Numbered from the stretch's first letter, positions 18,251 through 26,535 are shown. The stretch: 64,000 bases of DNA from Salinarimonas ramus (GCF_014645695.1 NZ_BMMF01000004.1:255261-319260), one strand, 5' to 3'. Notes: generated by a model from the letters alone, not told the origin. Made by a program: numbers and translations.

Positions 18251-19357
18251 TCAGGTGATCGAGCCGACCACGCCGTCGAGCAGGTAGTTCATGCCGTCGA
18301 GCTCGGGGTCGTAATTGTCCTTCTCGCCCTCGATCACGAGGTTGCCGGCATTGTCGTTGAGCGGCCCGACGTAGATCGGCTTGCCGGCCTTGAGCCCCTC
18401 GATCGCAGCCTCCGCGGCGGCGATGGCCTCCGGGGTCGCACCGGCGCCGAAGGCGGTGTTCTGGACCATGTCGTTGTGGTAGCCGCCCACGACCACGTTC
18501 GGCAGCGCCTCGCCCTTGGCGAAGTTGTCCGCGTAGAGGCGGTAGATCGTCTCCCACTTGTACTCGGCGCCGGTGATGAAGCCGTTCGGCGCCAGCGCCG
18601 CCTGGGAGGCGTTGTGGCCGCAGCTCTTCACGCCGCGCGCTTCCGCCGTCTCGATCACCACCTTCGGCCCGTCCACGTGGCAGGTGATGACGTCGCAGCC
18701 GGCATCGACGAGTGCGTTCGCCGCCTCGGCCTCGCGCACGGGCATGGACCAGTCGCCCGTGAAGATCAGCTGCACGGTGGCGTTCGGGTTCACCGAGCGC
18801 GCGCCGAGCAGGACGGAATTGATGTTCGACAGAACGCTCGGGATGGGCTTGGCCGCCACGAAGCCGATCTTGCCCGACGCCGAGGAGAGGCCGGCGGCGA
18901 CGCCGTTCACGTAGTGCGCCTGGTTCAGGTAGCAGAAGTACGAGCCGAGATTGGCGGGGTGCTTGTCCGCCGACCAGAGCGGCGCGGCGTGGCGGAACTG
19001 GACGTCCGGGTACCTCGCCGCGAGATCGACCATGAACGGCTCGAAATAGCCGAAGGACGTGCCGAGGATGACGTTCGCCCCGTCGAGGTTGATCATCGAT
19101 TCCATCGTCTGCGCGACGGCGTCGGTCTCGGGGACGTTCTCCTCCTCGATGACCGTGACGCCGGGAACGCCCTTGATGATGTCCATGGCCATCGCGTGCG
19201 CCTGGTTCCAGCCGAAATCGGCGCGCGGGCCGACATAGACGGAGCCGATGACGACGGAGCCCTGCGCCCGGGCGAGCCCGGCGGGGAGCGTCGCGGCGGC
19301 GAGACCGGCGGCGCCGGCCTTGAGCAACGAACGACGTGAGAATTCGATCTTCGGCAT
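18251..19357 (-). CDS. BMP family ABC transporter substrate-binding protein
   Basis: A 368-residue periplasmic binding protein (Bmp/PBP1-like) with a twin-arginine signal (FSRRSLLKAGAAGLAA, cleavage near ARAQG). BMP hallmarks include GWNQAHAMAMD, VILGTSFGYFEPF and GHNASQAALAP. Related proteins bind purine nucleosides or nucleobases; in rhizobial biuret operons a similar binding protein is present. It is transcribed first in the transport operon and is preceded by a palindrome that may be an operator. Confidence 0.93.
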   Translation of the reverse strand: MPKIEFSRRSLLKAGAAGLAAATLPAGLARAQGSVVIGSVYVGPRADFGWNQAHAMAMDIIKGVPGVTVIEEENVPETDAVAQTMESMINLDGANVILGTSFGYFEPFMVDLAARYPDVQFRHAAPLWSADKHPANLGSYFCYLNQAHYVNGVAAGLSSASGKIGFVAAKPIPSVLSNINSVLLGARSVNPNATVQLIFTGDWSMPVREAEAANALVDAGCDVITCHVDGPKVVIETAEARGVKSCGHNASQAALAPNGFITGAEYKWETIYRLYADNFAKGEALPNVVVGGYHNDMVQNTAFGAGATPEAIAAAEAAIEGLKAGKPIYVGPLNDNAGNLVIEGEKDNYDPELDGMNYLLDGVVGSIT

Positions 19358-19538
19358 GGTTGCGCTCCCCTCGAGACAGGCGGCCGGCGCTCTTCTCCAG
19401 CGCCGTGTTCCAGCGAATGTTGCAATGCCCGTGCCAGCGGCGCGCGGCGCGTAACGCCTTGTGAACCATGGGTCCGCGTGACGCACGCCCCGGCGATCGC
19501 CTGCGCATCTGCTCAACGATGCAGCAGACGAAGCCTTG

Positions 19539-19548
19539 TTGTATACAA
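19539..19548. promoter_or_regulatory. TTGTATACAA palindrome, candidate GntR-family operator
   Basis: A perfect 10-bp palindrome, TTGTATACAA, lies in the 196-bp gap between the 8-oxoguanine deaminase stop and the binding-protein start. It stands out from the GC-rich surroundings. This core is typical of FCD-type GntR regulators that control catabolic genes. No GntR gene is in the window. Confidence 0.5.
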
Positions 19549-19553
19549 GATGA

Positions 19554-20888
19554 TCAGGCGAACTTCCGTGCCGCCGCCGAATGCGCCTCGCGCAGGGCGA
19601 CGAGATCGACGCCCGGCGGGACGCCGTCGACGATGCGCCAGACGCCCGCCACCATGACCCGGTCGGCCCGGTTCGCCCCGCACAGGACGAGCCCGGCGAT
19701 GGGGTCGTGCGCGCCCGAGAAGCGCAGCTCGTCCATGGTGAACAGTGCGAGATCCGCCTGCTTTCCCGGCGCGATCGTGCCGATGTCCTCGCGCCCGAGG
19801 CAGCGTGCGGAGCCCTCCGTCGCCCAGCGCAGCGCGTCGCGATGGGTGACGGCGGACGACGAGCGGTAATGCAGGCGGTTCACCATCACCGCGTGGCGCA
19901 CCTCCTCCATCAGGTTCGAGGAATCGTTCGAGGCCGAGCCGTCGACGCCGAGCCCGACGGGGCTGCCGGCGGCTTCCAGCTCGCGGGTCTTGCAGAAGCC
20001 GGAGGCGAGCGTCGCGTTGGAGGTCGGGCAATGGCACACGCCCACGCCGGCGCGGCCGAGCCGCTCGCACTCCTCGCAGGTGAAGTGCACGCCGTGGGCG
20101 AGCCAGGTGCGCTTGCCCATCCAGCCGGCCTCCTCCAGCCAGTCGAGGGGGCGCATGCCGAAGCGCTCGAGGCAATATTCCTCCTCGTCCACGGTCTCGG
20201 CGAGATGCGTGTGCAGCCGGCAATCGAAGCGCTCGGCGAGCTGCGCGGACTTGCGCATCAAGGAGAGGCCCACGACGAAGGGCGCGCAGGGCGCGAGCGC
20301 GATCTGCGTCATCGCCCCGTCCGAGGTGTCGTGGTAGCGGTTCAGCAGGCGCTCGGAATCGGCGAGGATCGTGTCCTCGTCCTGCACGCAATGGTCGGGG
20401 GGCGCCGCGCCGTCCTTGACGCTCAGCGTCAGCGATCCGCGCGCCATCACGGCGCGAATGCCGAGCGCGCGCGCCTCCTCGACCTCGATGTCGATGGCGT
20501 CCTCGAGACCCTGCGCGAACAGGTAATGGTGGTCCATCGCCGTGGTGCAGCCCGACATCAGGAGCTCGGTGAGCGCGAGCCTGACGCCGAGCCGGAACAT
20601 GTCCGGGTCGATGCGCCCCCAAATCGGGTAGAGGCTCTGCAGCCAGGGGAAGAGCTCCTTGTCGATGCCCTGCGGGTGCGCCCGCGCGAGCGTCTGGAAG
20701 AAGTGGTGGTGCGTGTTGATCAGCCCCGGCAGCACCACGTGCCGCGAGGCGTCGAAGCGCTCGTCCACCGGCGTCGACGGCGCCCCTCCCGCGGGCACGA
20801 GCTCGACGATCCGCGAGCCCTCCACGACGATCCCCCCGCCGGCCCCCTCCGCCAGGATGGCGAGGGGGTTCTCGATCCAAAGCCGCAT
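19554..20888 (-). CDS. 8-oxoguanine deaminase / related amidohydrolase
   Basis: A 444-residue metal-dependent amidohydrolase of the guanine/8-oxoguanine deaminase group. Visible are the HxH of strand 1 (PGLINTHHHFFQ), LHTHLAET, the CHCPTSNATLASG segment and the metal Asp in GLGVDGSASND. The Pseudomonas enzyme of this type turns 8-oxoguanine into uric acid plus ammonia. The family is broad, including hydroxyatrazine-type enzymes, so a related purine or triazine is possible. The gene sits between the GST/Rieske genes and the transporter, all on one strand. Confidence 0.85.
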   Translation of the reverse strand: MRLWIENPLAILAEGAGGGIVVEGSRIVELVPAGGAPSTPVDERFDASRHVVLPGLINTHHHFFQTLARAHPQGIDKELFPWLQSLYPIWGRIDPDMFRLGVRLALTELLMSGCTTAMDHHYLFAQGLEDAIDIEVEEARALGIRAVMARGSLTLSVKDGAAPPDHCVQDEDTILADSERLLNRYHDTSDGAMTQIALAPCAPFVVGLSLMRKSAQLAERFDCRLHTHLAETVDEEEYCLERFGMRPLDWLEEAGWMGKRTWLAHGVHFTCEECERLGRAGVGVCHCPTSNATLASGFCKTRELEAAGSPVGLGVDGSASNDSSNLMEEVRHAVMVNRLHYRSSSAVTHRDALRWATEGSARCLGREDIGTIAPGKQADLALFTMDELRFSGAHDPIAGLVLCGANRADRVMVAGVWRIVDGVPPGVDLVALREAHSAAARKFA

Positions 20889-20971
20889 GGTACGCTCCCG
20901 CTGTCGATTACGGGACGCAGCGCAGCAAGTCTCGCGCCAGACGCGGCGGTGGGGGATCGGCGGGCGACGCC

Positions 20972-21601
20972 TCAGAGGAATTCCGGCACGCCCGGCATCG
21001 TCGTGAAGCCGGGCAGCGCACGCACGCGTCGCGTCCACAGCCGCGTCTTGGGCAGGAGCGCGAGGTCCTCGCCCCAATCGACGGCGAGCGCCGCGGCCGG
21101 GAAGGCCGCGAGGTCGGCGATGGTGGGCTCCTCGCCTGCGAGAAACGCCTCGCCCGCGAGCGCCCGACGAGCGAGCAGGCTCTCCAGCACGCGCAAGGCC
21201 GCCCGCGCCTCCGCCAAAGGATCGGCGATCCGCGAAGGCGTCTCGAACAAGGCCGCGTCCCGCGCCGCGTCGCAGGCGCGCAGCGATCCCAGGGCGAAGA
21301 GCAGGCGATCGAGGCAGCGCGCGCGCCGCGCAGGCTCGCGCGGCAGCCAGGTGCCGGCAGGGTCGTGCCGCTCGGCGAGGTGGATCAGGATCGCGCCGAT
21401 CTCGCTGAGCACGAGATCCCCCTCGACGAGGACCGGCATCGCGCCGGTCGGCGAGAGGGCGCGGAAGGCGGGCGTGTCCGTCTCGCGGCCCGGCACCACG
21501 TCCACCGGCACCTTCGTGTACGGCAAGTCGAGCATGCCGAGCGCGAGGCGCGCGCGATAGGCGTCGGCCGAGAGCTCCCAATCGTGGAGGACGAGGCTCA
21601 C
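20972..21601 (-). CDS. Glutathione S-transferase family protein (NdmE-like by context)
   Basis: A 209-residue GST: an N-terminal thioredoxin-like domain (LVLHDWELSADAYRARLALGMLDLPY, PTGAMPVLVEGDLVLSE) and an all-helical C-terminal domain (GEEPTIADLAAFP). GTG start overlapping the TGA of the oxygenase gene (GTGA). In the caffeine pathway of Pseudomonas putida CBB5, the GST homolog NdmE is needed as a structural partner of the clusterless oxygenase NdmC. The gene order here (clusterless oxygenase then GST) suggests the same role rather than detoxification. Confidence 0.83.
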   Translation of the reverse strand: MSLVLHDWELSADAYRARLALGMLDLPYTKVPVDVVPGRETDTPAFRALSPTGAMPVLVEGDLVLSEIGAILIHLAERHDPAGTWLPREPARRARCLDRLLFALGSLRACDAARDAALFETPSRIADPLAEARAALRVLESLLARRALAGEAFLAGEEPTIADLAAFPAAALAVDWGEDLALLPKTRLWTRRVRALPGFTTMPGVPEFL

Positions 21602-22482
21602 GGCACGCCCTCCGCTTCACCGTGCCCGGCCAGACCTTCCACCGTGCCGTACCGCACGCCCTTCTCCTTCAGCCATCTGCGATAGGCCACCGACGACATG
21701 TCGGCGCGCGTCGGCGTCTCGGCATTGGGCGCGAGCGGCAGGAGGCGCGGGCGCTGGTTCTCCAGCACGATGCGGTCCTGCAGGAAGATCGTCTGCTGGA
21801 AATGCACGATCGCCGTCTCGCTGCTCGCCTCGTCGAGGACGAGCACGAAGGCGTAGGCGTAGGAGAGATCCGGCTCGGCCGGTCGGATCAGGAGGCCGAT
21901 GACGTCGAAGCGCGAAGGGTCGGCGGGGCAGGTCTTGTAGAGCATCACCGCGAAGGGGCCAGCCACGCGGTAGAGATACTCGCTCATCTGCCCCTCGGCG
22001 GAGGAGGCCGCCGCCCGCGGCTGCCAGAAGCGGCAATTCGTGGCCCAGACCTCGTCGACGTCCCGGCGGATCTCGATGTCGTAGCGCGGCACCTCGGGGC
22101 GCTCCTCGACGCCGAGCAGGTCCGTGTGGACGAAGGGGAAATGCGCCATGTCGAGGAAGTTCTCCACGAGCCGCAGCCCCGAGGCCCGCACCCGCACCGC
22201 CCCGCAGGTGGCGAGCCGCCGGTCGTCCTCGGCGAATTCCGCGATGTCGAAGAGCGGGGCAGCGGGCGTGCCGAGGCAGGCGAAGACGTGTCCGTAGGCC
22301 TCCCGGGTCGCGACTGCCTCGCCGTCCAAGAGCCGCGCAGAGACCGTGCCGGCGGCATTCCGGGCGACCTCGACGTCGCGCGAGAGGAGGCGAAGGCGCG
22401 TGGCCGCTCCGGGTGCGAGGTCGGCGCTGCGGCAGAGCACGTGCCAGGCGTCACGGACCGCCGGCTCGAGGTCGCGGGTCAT
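21598..22482 (-). CDS. Rieske oxygenase catalytic subunit lacking its Rieske cluster (NdmC-like)
   Basis: A 294-residue oxygenase component. Residues 100-290 form the START-like catalytic domain with the mononuclear iron site: ENFLDMAHFPFVH gives bridging D111 and ligands H114 and H119. The N-terminal 75 residues still look like the edges of a Rieske domain (DAWHVLCRSADLAPG, then AYGHVFACLG), but the cluster-binding CxH...CxxH part is missing, so electrons must come from outside. The gene directly upstream encodes a protein with an intact Rieske site, overlapping by ATGA. Substrate unknown; a purine N-methyl or ring position is inferred. Confidence 0.82.
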   Translation of the reverse strand: MTRDLEPAVRDAWHVLCRSADLAPGAATRLRLLSRDVEVARNAAGTVSARLLDGEAVATREAYGHVFACLGTPAAPLFDIAEFAEDDRRLATCGAVRVRASGLRLVENFLDMAHFPFVHTDLLGVEERPEVPRYDIEIRRDVDEVWATNCRFWQPRAAASSAEGQMSEYLYRVAGPFAVMLYKTCPADPSRFDVIGLLIRPAEPDLSYAYAFVLVLDEASSETAIVHFQQTIFLQDRIVLENQRPRLLPLAPNAETPTRADMSSVAYRRWLKEKGVRYGTVEGLAGHGEAEGVP

Positions 22483-23105
22483 GCGGGCGCTCCTTCTCGC
22501 TCGATACGCATCCGCAGAGCCTCCGCCGCATCGAGCGCCGCGAGCGGCGAGGCGTCCGCGCCCCGCAGGAGGACGTGGAGCGACGAACGGCGCGCATCCA
22601 CCGGCTGGATCGCGAGGAGGAGCGCGAACCCGGCCTCTTCCTTCTCGACGAGGCGCTCCTCTCCCGCACCGAGCGCGGCCGAGACCACGTCCGCCGGCAG
22701 ATCGATGGCCAGCGTCGCGAGCGGGCGCACGTCCGCGGGCGTCTCCGGCGGCGGATCGTCGGGTCCGTCGCCGAGCGCCGCCCAGACGAGCCCGCCCGCC
22801 TCGCGCACGGCGAAACGCGGCACGACGAGGCTCTTCGGCGGCGTCAGCTCCGGATGGGCGGGGATCGCCCGGCAGCCGCCGTCCGCGCCCCAGCGCCAGC
22901 CGTGATAGAGGCACACGAGCGCATCGCCCCGCACGAAGCCGAAGGAGAGGCGCATGCCGCGATGCGGGCAGCGATCCTCGAACAGTCGAAGGACGCCCTC
23001 GCCCGTGCGCCAGGCGACGAGCTCGCGCCCGTCGAGGATCACCGGCGCCGCGATGCCTGCGGGCAGATCCTGCGACAGGCCGATCGGACACCATCCACCC
23101 CGCAC
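22479..23105 (-). CDS. Rieske [2Fe-2S] protein, electron-donor subunit of the split oxygenase
   Basis: A 208-residue protein from the GTG at 23105, chosen because GGGGAGAGG lies just upstream; a TTG at 23144 would add 13 residues. The Rieske site is complete: C46-x-H48 (CPHRG) and C65-x2-H68 (CLYHGW). The rest (about residues 100-208) is shaped like the start of an oxygenase catalytic domain but has no D-x2-H-x4-H iron motif. It thus carries only the cluster, while the next gene carries only the mononuclear iron. No reductase gene is present in the window. Confidence 0.82.
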   Translation of the reverse strand: MRGGWCPIGLSQDLPAGIAAPVILDGRELVAWRTGEGVLRLFEDRCPHRGMRLSFGFVRGDALVCLYHGWRWGADGGCRAIPAHPELTPPKSLVVPRFAVREAGGLVWAALGDGPDDPPPETPADVRPLATLAIDLPADVVSAALGAGEERLVEKEEAGFALLLAIQPVDARRSSLHVLLRGADASPLAALDAAEALRMRIEREGAPA

Positions 23106-23136
23106 GGCCCTCTCCCCGCGTCGACACGTCCCGCGG

Positions 23137-23424
23137 TCAGGCAAGCGCCGTGCCGAGTGTCGCGTCCTCTGACACGCAGCTCTCCACCAGGCTGCGCGCC
23201 GGCCCGAGCAGGCAGGCCACCTCCAGCATGTCGACGAGCGCCGCCGGACCGCGCGCGACGATCGTCGCCTCCCGCGCGCCCGGCTCCACGCGCACGCCGC
23301 CCGCGAGCCCGTAGCGAAAGAGCCGCTCCTCGGCGAAGGCGCGGTAGCCCTCGTCGAGCGCCCGTCCGGCGAGGCGCAGGCGGACCTCCACGTGATCGTC
23401 GTCGGCGGGCGGGTCGGCGGACAT
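23137..23424 (-). CDS. Acylphosphatase-like small protein
   Basis: A 95-residue protein that reads like an acylphosphatase: beta strand VEVRLRLAGRALDEGYRAF, helix AEERLFRYGLAGGVRV, strand REATIVARGP and helix ALVDMLEVACLLGPA. The Arg of the phosphate loop may be kept (GYRAF), but the catalytic Asn that normally follows the GWVRN-type turn is absent (GGVRVEP). It is probably not a working acylphosphatase. It heads the Rieske gene set and begins 26 bp after modC. Confidence 0.5.
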   Translation of the reverse strand: MSADPPADDDHVEVRLRLAGRALDEGYRAFAEERLFRYGLAGGVRVEPGAREATIVARGPAALVDMLEVACLLGPARSLVESCVSEDATLGTALA

Positions 23425-23450
23425 CGAACGAGCCTAGCACCGCGCCTGCG

Positions 23451-24572
23451 TCAGGCAAGCGGATCGCCGTTCGCCGATCGAGGTGCGGCGTCGCCCGCGC
23501 CGACATCCGCGGCGGCGATCGCCACCGTCTTGAGCACGGCGAAGGCCCGCACACCCGGCGCCAGCGCCAGCGCCGCGACGGAGCGGCGGGTGATGCGCGC
23601 CAGCACGCGCCCCGCCGCCGTGTCGAGCGCGACCAGCGCGCCGGGCCCCTCCCCCGTGCGCACCTCGGCGACGACGCCTTCGATAATGTTGAGCGCCGAG
23701 AGCCCCTCCGGCCGGGTGCGGGCGAGAAGGACGTCGTTGGCCGCGACCCGCACCCGCACGGCCGCGCCCGGCGGCCGGGCGAGGCGCGGCAGGAGGAGCG
23801 TCTCGCCGCCGGCGTCGAGCTCGGTCAGGCCGTCCTCGTGATGGCGCGCGACACGCGCCGCGAGGATCGCCCCCGCCTCCCGCGCGCCCGTCGGCGTCAC
23901 CGCCGGATCGCCCATCACCTCCGCGGCCGAGCCTTTGCGCACCACGTGCCCGCGCTCCAGGACGACGACCGTGGTGGCGAGCCGCGCCACTTCCGAGGCC
24001 GAATGGCTGACGTAGACGATCGGGATCGCCGTCTCGTCGCGCAGACGCTCGAGATAGGGCAGGATCTCCGCCTTGCGCGCGTCGTCGAGGGAGGCGAGCG
24101 GCTCGTCGGCGAGGATCAGCCGCGGCGCGCAGAGCAGCGCGCGGCCGATGGCGACGCGCTGCTTCTCGCCCCCCGACAACGCACTCGGGCGACGCTCGAG
24201 CAGATGCCCGATGCCGAGGAGGTCCACCACCCGCCCGAGATCCTCCCGCGGCGCGTCCTTCGGCGCGAACCAGGCGCCGTAGCGCAGGTTCTGGCGCACG
24301 GTGAGATGCGGGAAGAGGCGCCCCTCCTGGAAGACGTAGCCGATCCGGCGGCGATGCGGGGGCAGCGCGATGCCTTTCTGTGTATCGAGCAGCACCGCGT
24401 CCGCCGTGGAGATGCGCCCCGCATCGGGGCGCAGGAGGCCCGAGATCGCGTTGACGATGGTCGTCTTGCCCGATCCCGAGCGGCCGAACAGCACGGTGAT
24501 CCCCGGCGGCGCCGCGAAGGCGACGTCGAGGGTGAAGCCCTCGAAGCGGTGGGCGAGCGCGATCTCGAGCAT
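23451..24572 (-). CDS. modC: Molybdate ABC transporter ATP-binding protein
   Basis: A 373-residue ATPase with GRSGSGKTT, signature LSGGEKQRVAIGRAL, LILADEPLAS and the ModC-specific HRRRIGYVFQEGRLFPHLTVRQNL. The C-terminal part from about residue 290 is a TOBE/Mop domain (SALNIIEGVVAEV, VRVAANDVLLAR). It powers molybdate uptake. The start ATG overlaps the modB stop (TGATG). Confidence 0.95.
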   Translation of the reverse strand: MLEIALAHRFEGFTLDVAFAAPPGITVLFGRSGSGKTTIVNAISGLLRPDAGRISTADAVLLDTQKGIALPPHRRRIGYVFQEGRLFPHLTVRQNLRYGAWFAPKDAPREDLGRVVDLLGIGHLLERRPSALSGGEKQRVAIGRALLCAPRLILADEPLASLDDARKAEILPYLERLRDETAIPIVYVSHSASEVARLATTVVVLERGHVVRKGSAAEVMGDPAVTPTGAREAGAILAARVARHHEDGLTELDAGGETLLLPRLARPPGAAVRVRVAANDVLLARTRPEGLSALNIIEGVVAEVRTGEGPGALVALDTAAGRVLARITRRSVAALALAPGVRAFAVLKTVAIAAADVGAGDAAPRSANGDPLA

Positions 24573-25282
24573 CAGCGCCCTCCGACGCGCTCGGCGACGC
24601 GCCGGCCGAGCACCTCCGACAAGAGCAGCGCCCCCATGGCGACGACGATCGACACGATCACGAGCCGCAGAGCCGCACCCTCGCCGCCCGGCACCTGCAG
24701 GAAGGCGTAGATGGCCGACGGGATCGTGCGCGTCTCCCCGGGAATGTTCGAGACGAAGGTGATCGTCGCGCCGAACTCGCCCATCGCCTTGGCGAAGGCG
24801 AGGATCGCGCCGACCACGATGCCCGGCAGGACGAGCGGCAGCGTCACGGTGAGAAAGACCCAAGCCGGCGAAGCGCCCAGCGTCGCGCTCGCCTCTTCGA
24901 GCTTCGGGTCGATCGCCTCGATGGAGAGCCGGATCGCGCGTACCATCAGCGGAAACGCCATGATCCCCGCCGCCAGCGCCGCGCCGGTCCAGCGGAAGGC
25001 GAAGACGATGCCGACCTCCGCGAGCACGCTGCCCACTGGTCCGCGCGTGCCGAAGGTCAGGAGCAGGATGTAGCCCGTCACCACCGGCGGCAGGATCAGC
25101 GGCAGGTGGACGAGCCCGTTGAGGATCTGCTTGCCGGGAAAGCTCCAGCGCGCCAGCGCGTAGGCGGTGAGCACGCCGAGCGGCAGGCTCACCAGCGTCG
25201 CCCAGAACGACACCTGGAGGGAGAGCGCGACCGCGCGCCATTCGTCGGGGCCGAGCCAATCCCGAAGGCCGAGCCAGTCCAT
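24572..25282 (-). CDS. modB: Molybdate ABC transporter permease
   Basis: A 236-residue permease with five to six helices and the EAA loop (EEASATLGASPAWVFLTVTLPL). WxxxxLSLQVSFWATLVSLP at the N-terminus is typical of ModB. It lies between modA and modC, 28 bp after modA. Confidence 0.95.
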   Translation of the reverse strand: MDWLGLRDWLGPDEWRAVALSLQVSFWATLVSLPLGVLTAYALARWSFPGKQILNGLVHLPLILPPVVTGYILLLTFGTRGPVGSVLAEVGIVFAFRWTGAALAAGIMAFPLMVRAIRLSIEAIDPKLEEASATLGASPAWVFLTVTLPLVLPGIVVGAILAFAKAMGEFGATITFVSNIPGETRTIPSAIYAFLQVPGGEGAALRLVIVSIVVAMGALLLSEVLGRRVAERVGGR

Positions 25283-25310
25283 CCCCCCTCCCCTCGGACG
25301 CGCACGCGCC

Positions 25311-26084
25311 TCACTCGCCCAGAACGACGAAGCCCTGCCGCTCGAACGCCTCGCGCGCCGGCGGCGTGCGCAGGTATGCCAGGAAGTCGGCCGTCGCCGC
25401 CCCGTCGCGCCCCGCGATCGCGGCGGCAGGATAGACGATCGGCGGGTGGCTGTCGGATGGGAATGTGCCGATCACCGTCACGTCGTCCTCCGCCGCGGCG
25501 TCCGTGGCGTAGACGATGCCGTAGGGCGCCTCGCCCGCGGCGACGAGGGCGAGCGCGGCGCGCACGTTGTCGGCCTGCGCCACGAGCGGCTCCACCGACG
25601 CCCACAGGCCGAGACTCTCGAGCGCCGCCTTGCCGTAGATGCCCGCCGGCACCGCCTCGACGAGCGCCATGGCGAGGCGCCCGTCCCCGAGCATCCCCGC
25701 GAGATCGAGGCCCGGTCCGATCTCCACGGGCTCGCCGTCCCGTCCGTGCGCCACGAGCACGATCGCATTGCCGAGGAGATCCACCCGCGTCCCGGGCTCG
25801 ATCAGGCCTTCCGCCTCCAGCACGTCCATCCAGTCCGGGCTCGCGGAGACGAACACGTCCGCCGGCGCGCCCTGCTGGATCTGCCGCGCCAGGGCCGACG
25901 ATCCCGCGAGCGACACGACGAGGTCGTGCCCTGTCTCCTCCTCGAAGCCCGCCTCGATCTCGGCGAGCGCGTTGGTGAGGCTCGCCGCCGCGAAGACCGT
26001 GACGGTCTGCGCGCGGGCGGGCGAGGCGGTCGTCGCCACGACGAGCGCGAGGAGCGCGGCGGCGGAGAGGGGCGTGCGCGGCAT
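25311..26084 (-). CDS. modA: Molybdate-binding periplasmic protein
   Basis: A 257-residue binding protein with a signal peptide ending near SPARAQ, then VTVFAAASLTNAL, the oxyanion-binding SLAGSSALARQIQQGAPADVFVSAS and GIVYATDAA. It delivers molybdate or tungstate to ModBC. I used the ATG at 26084 because the residues upstream overlap a candidate Mo-box. Confidence 0.95.
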   Translation of the reverse strand: MPRTPLSAAALLALVVATTASPARAQTVTVFAAASLTNALAEIEAGFEEETGHDLVVSLAGSSALARQIQQGAPADVFVSASPDWMDVLEAEGLIEPGTRVDLLGNAIVLVAHGRDGEPVEIGPGLDLAGMLGDGRLAMALVEAVPAGIYGKAALESLGLWASVEPLVAQADNVRAALALVAAGEAPYGIVYATDAAAEDDVTVIGTFPSDSHPPIVYPAAAIAGRDGAATADFLAYLRTPPAREAFERQGFVVLGE

Positions 26085-26105
26085 GGTGGATGTCCCCGGG
26101 TCGGT

Positions 26106-26123
26106 TATGTTCGGCAAAACATA
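26106..26123. promoter_or_regulatory. Candidate ModE operator (Mo-box) before modA
   Basis: TATGTT (26106-26111) and AACATA (26118-26123) are inverted around 6 bases, the half-site and spacing style of alphaproteobacterial Mo-boxes. It lies in the 67-bp gap between modE and modA, so ModE may control modABC separately from its own gene. Confidence 0.55.
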
Positions 26124-26151
26124 TCGCAAGCGCGGCCGTGCGCGGCAAGCG

Positions 26152-26535
26152 CTATTTTCCGCCGGACATATCGGCGAGCATCTCCCGCAATGCGGCGATG
26201 GGCTCCTCCCCCGCCGATGCCGTGATCTCCTCGAGCCTGCGATAGTGCGTGAGCACGGCCTCCCCCGCCGCGGTGAGCCGCGCCCCGCCGCCCTGCGCCC
26301 CGCCGCGCGCGGACGAGACCAGCGGCTCGCGGAAGACGCGGTTCATCTCCTCGACCAGCGACCACGCCCGCTTGTAGCTCATCCCCATCCCCCGCCCGGC
26401 GGCCGCGATGGACCCGCTCGCCCGGATCCCCTCCAGGAGATCAACCTTGCCGGGCCCCAGCATGGCCTCGTCCCCGAAGACGATGCGGATGCGCAGGCTG
26501 GGGGAGGCGGCGGGGTCGGCGGGAGGTGGTGGCAT
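26152..26535 (-). CDS. modE: ModE-type winged-helix regulator, DNA-binding domain only
   Basis: A 127-residue LysR-type winged HTH matching the N-terminal half of ModE (LLEGIRASGSIAAAGRGMGMSYKRAWSLVEEMN, then FREPLVSSARGGAQGGGARLT). The molybdate-binding Mop domains of full ModE are absent. It would repress modABC when molybdate is plentiful, perhaps sensing through another protein. The ATG at 26535 follows GGGGG-rich sequence; it is the first gene of the mod unit. Confidence 0.85.
   Translation of the reverse strand: MPPPPADPAASPSLRIRIVFGDEAMLGPGKVDLLEGIRASGSIAAAGRGMGMSYKRAWSLVEEMNRVFREPLVSSARGGAQGGGARLTAAGEAVLTHYRRLEEITASAGEEPIAALREMLADMSGGK

Noticed and set aside
21598-23105. The Rieske and catalytic genes could be one oxygenase broken by a frameshift
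   Set aside because: Each has its own start with an ATGA overlap, and the second still carries the edges of a Rieske domain. A simple frameshift would not duplicate those parts.
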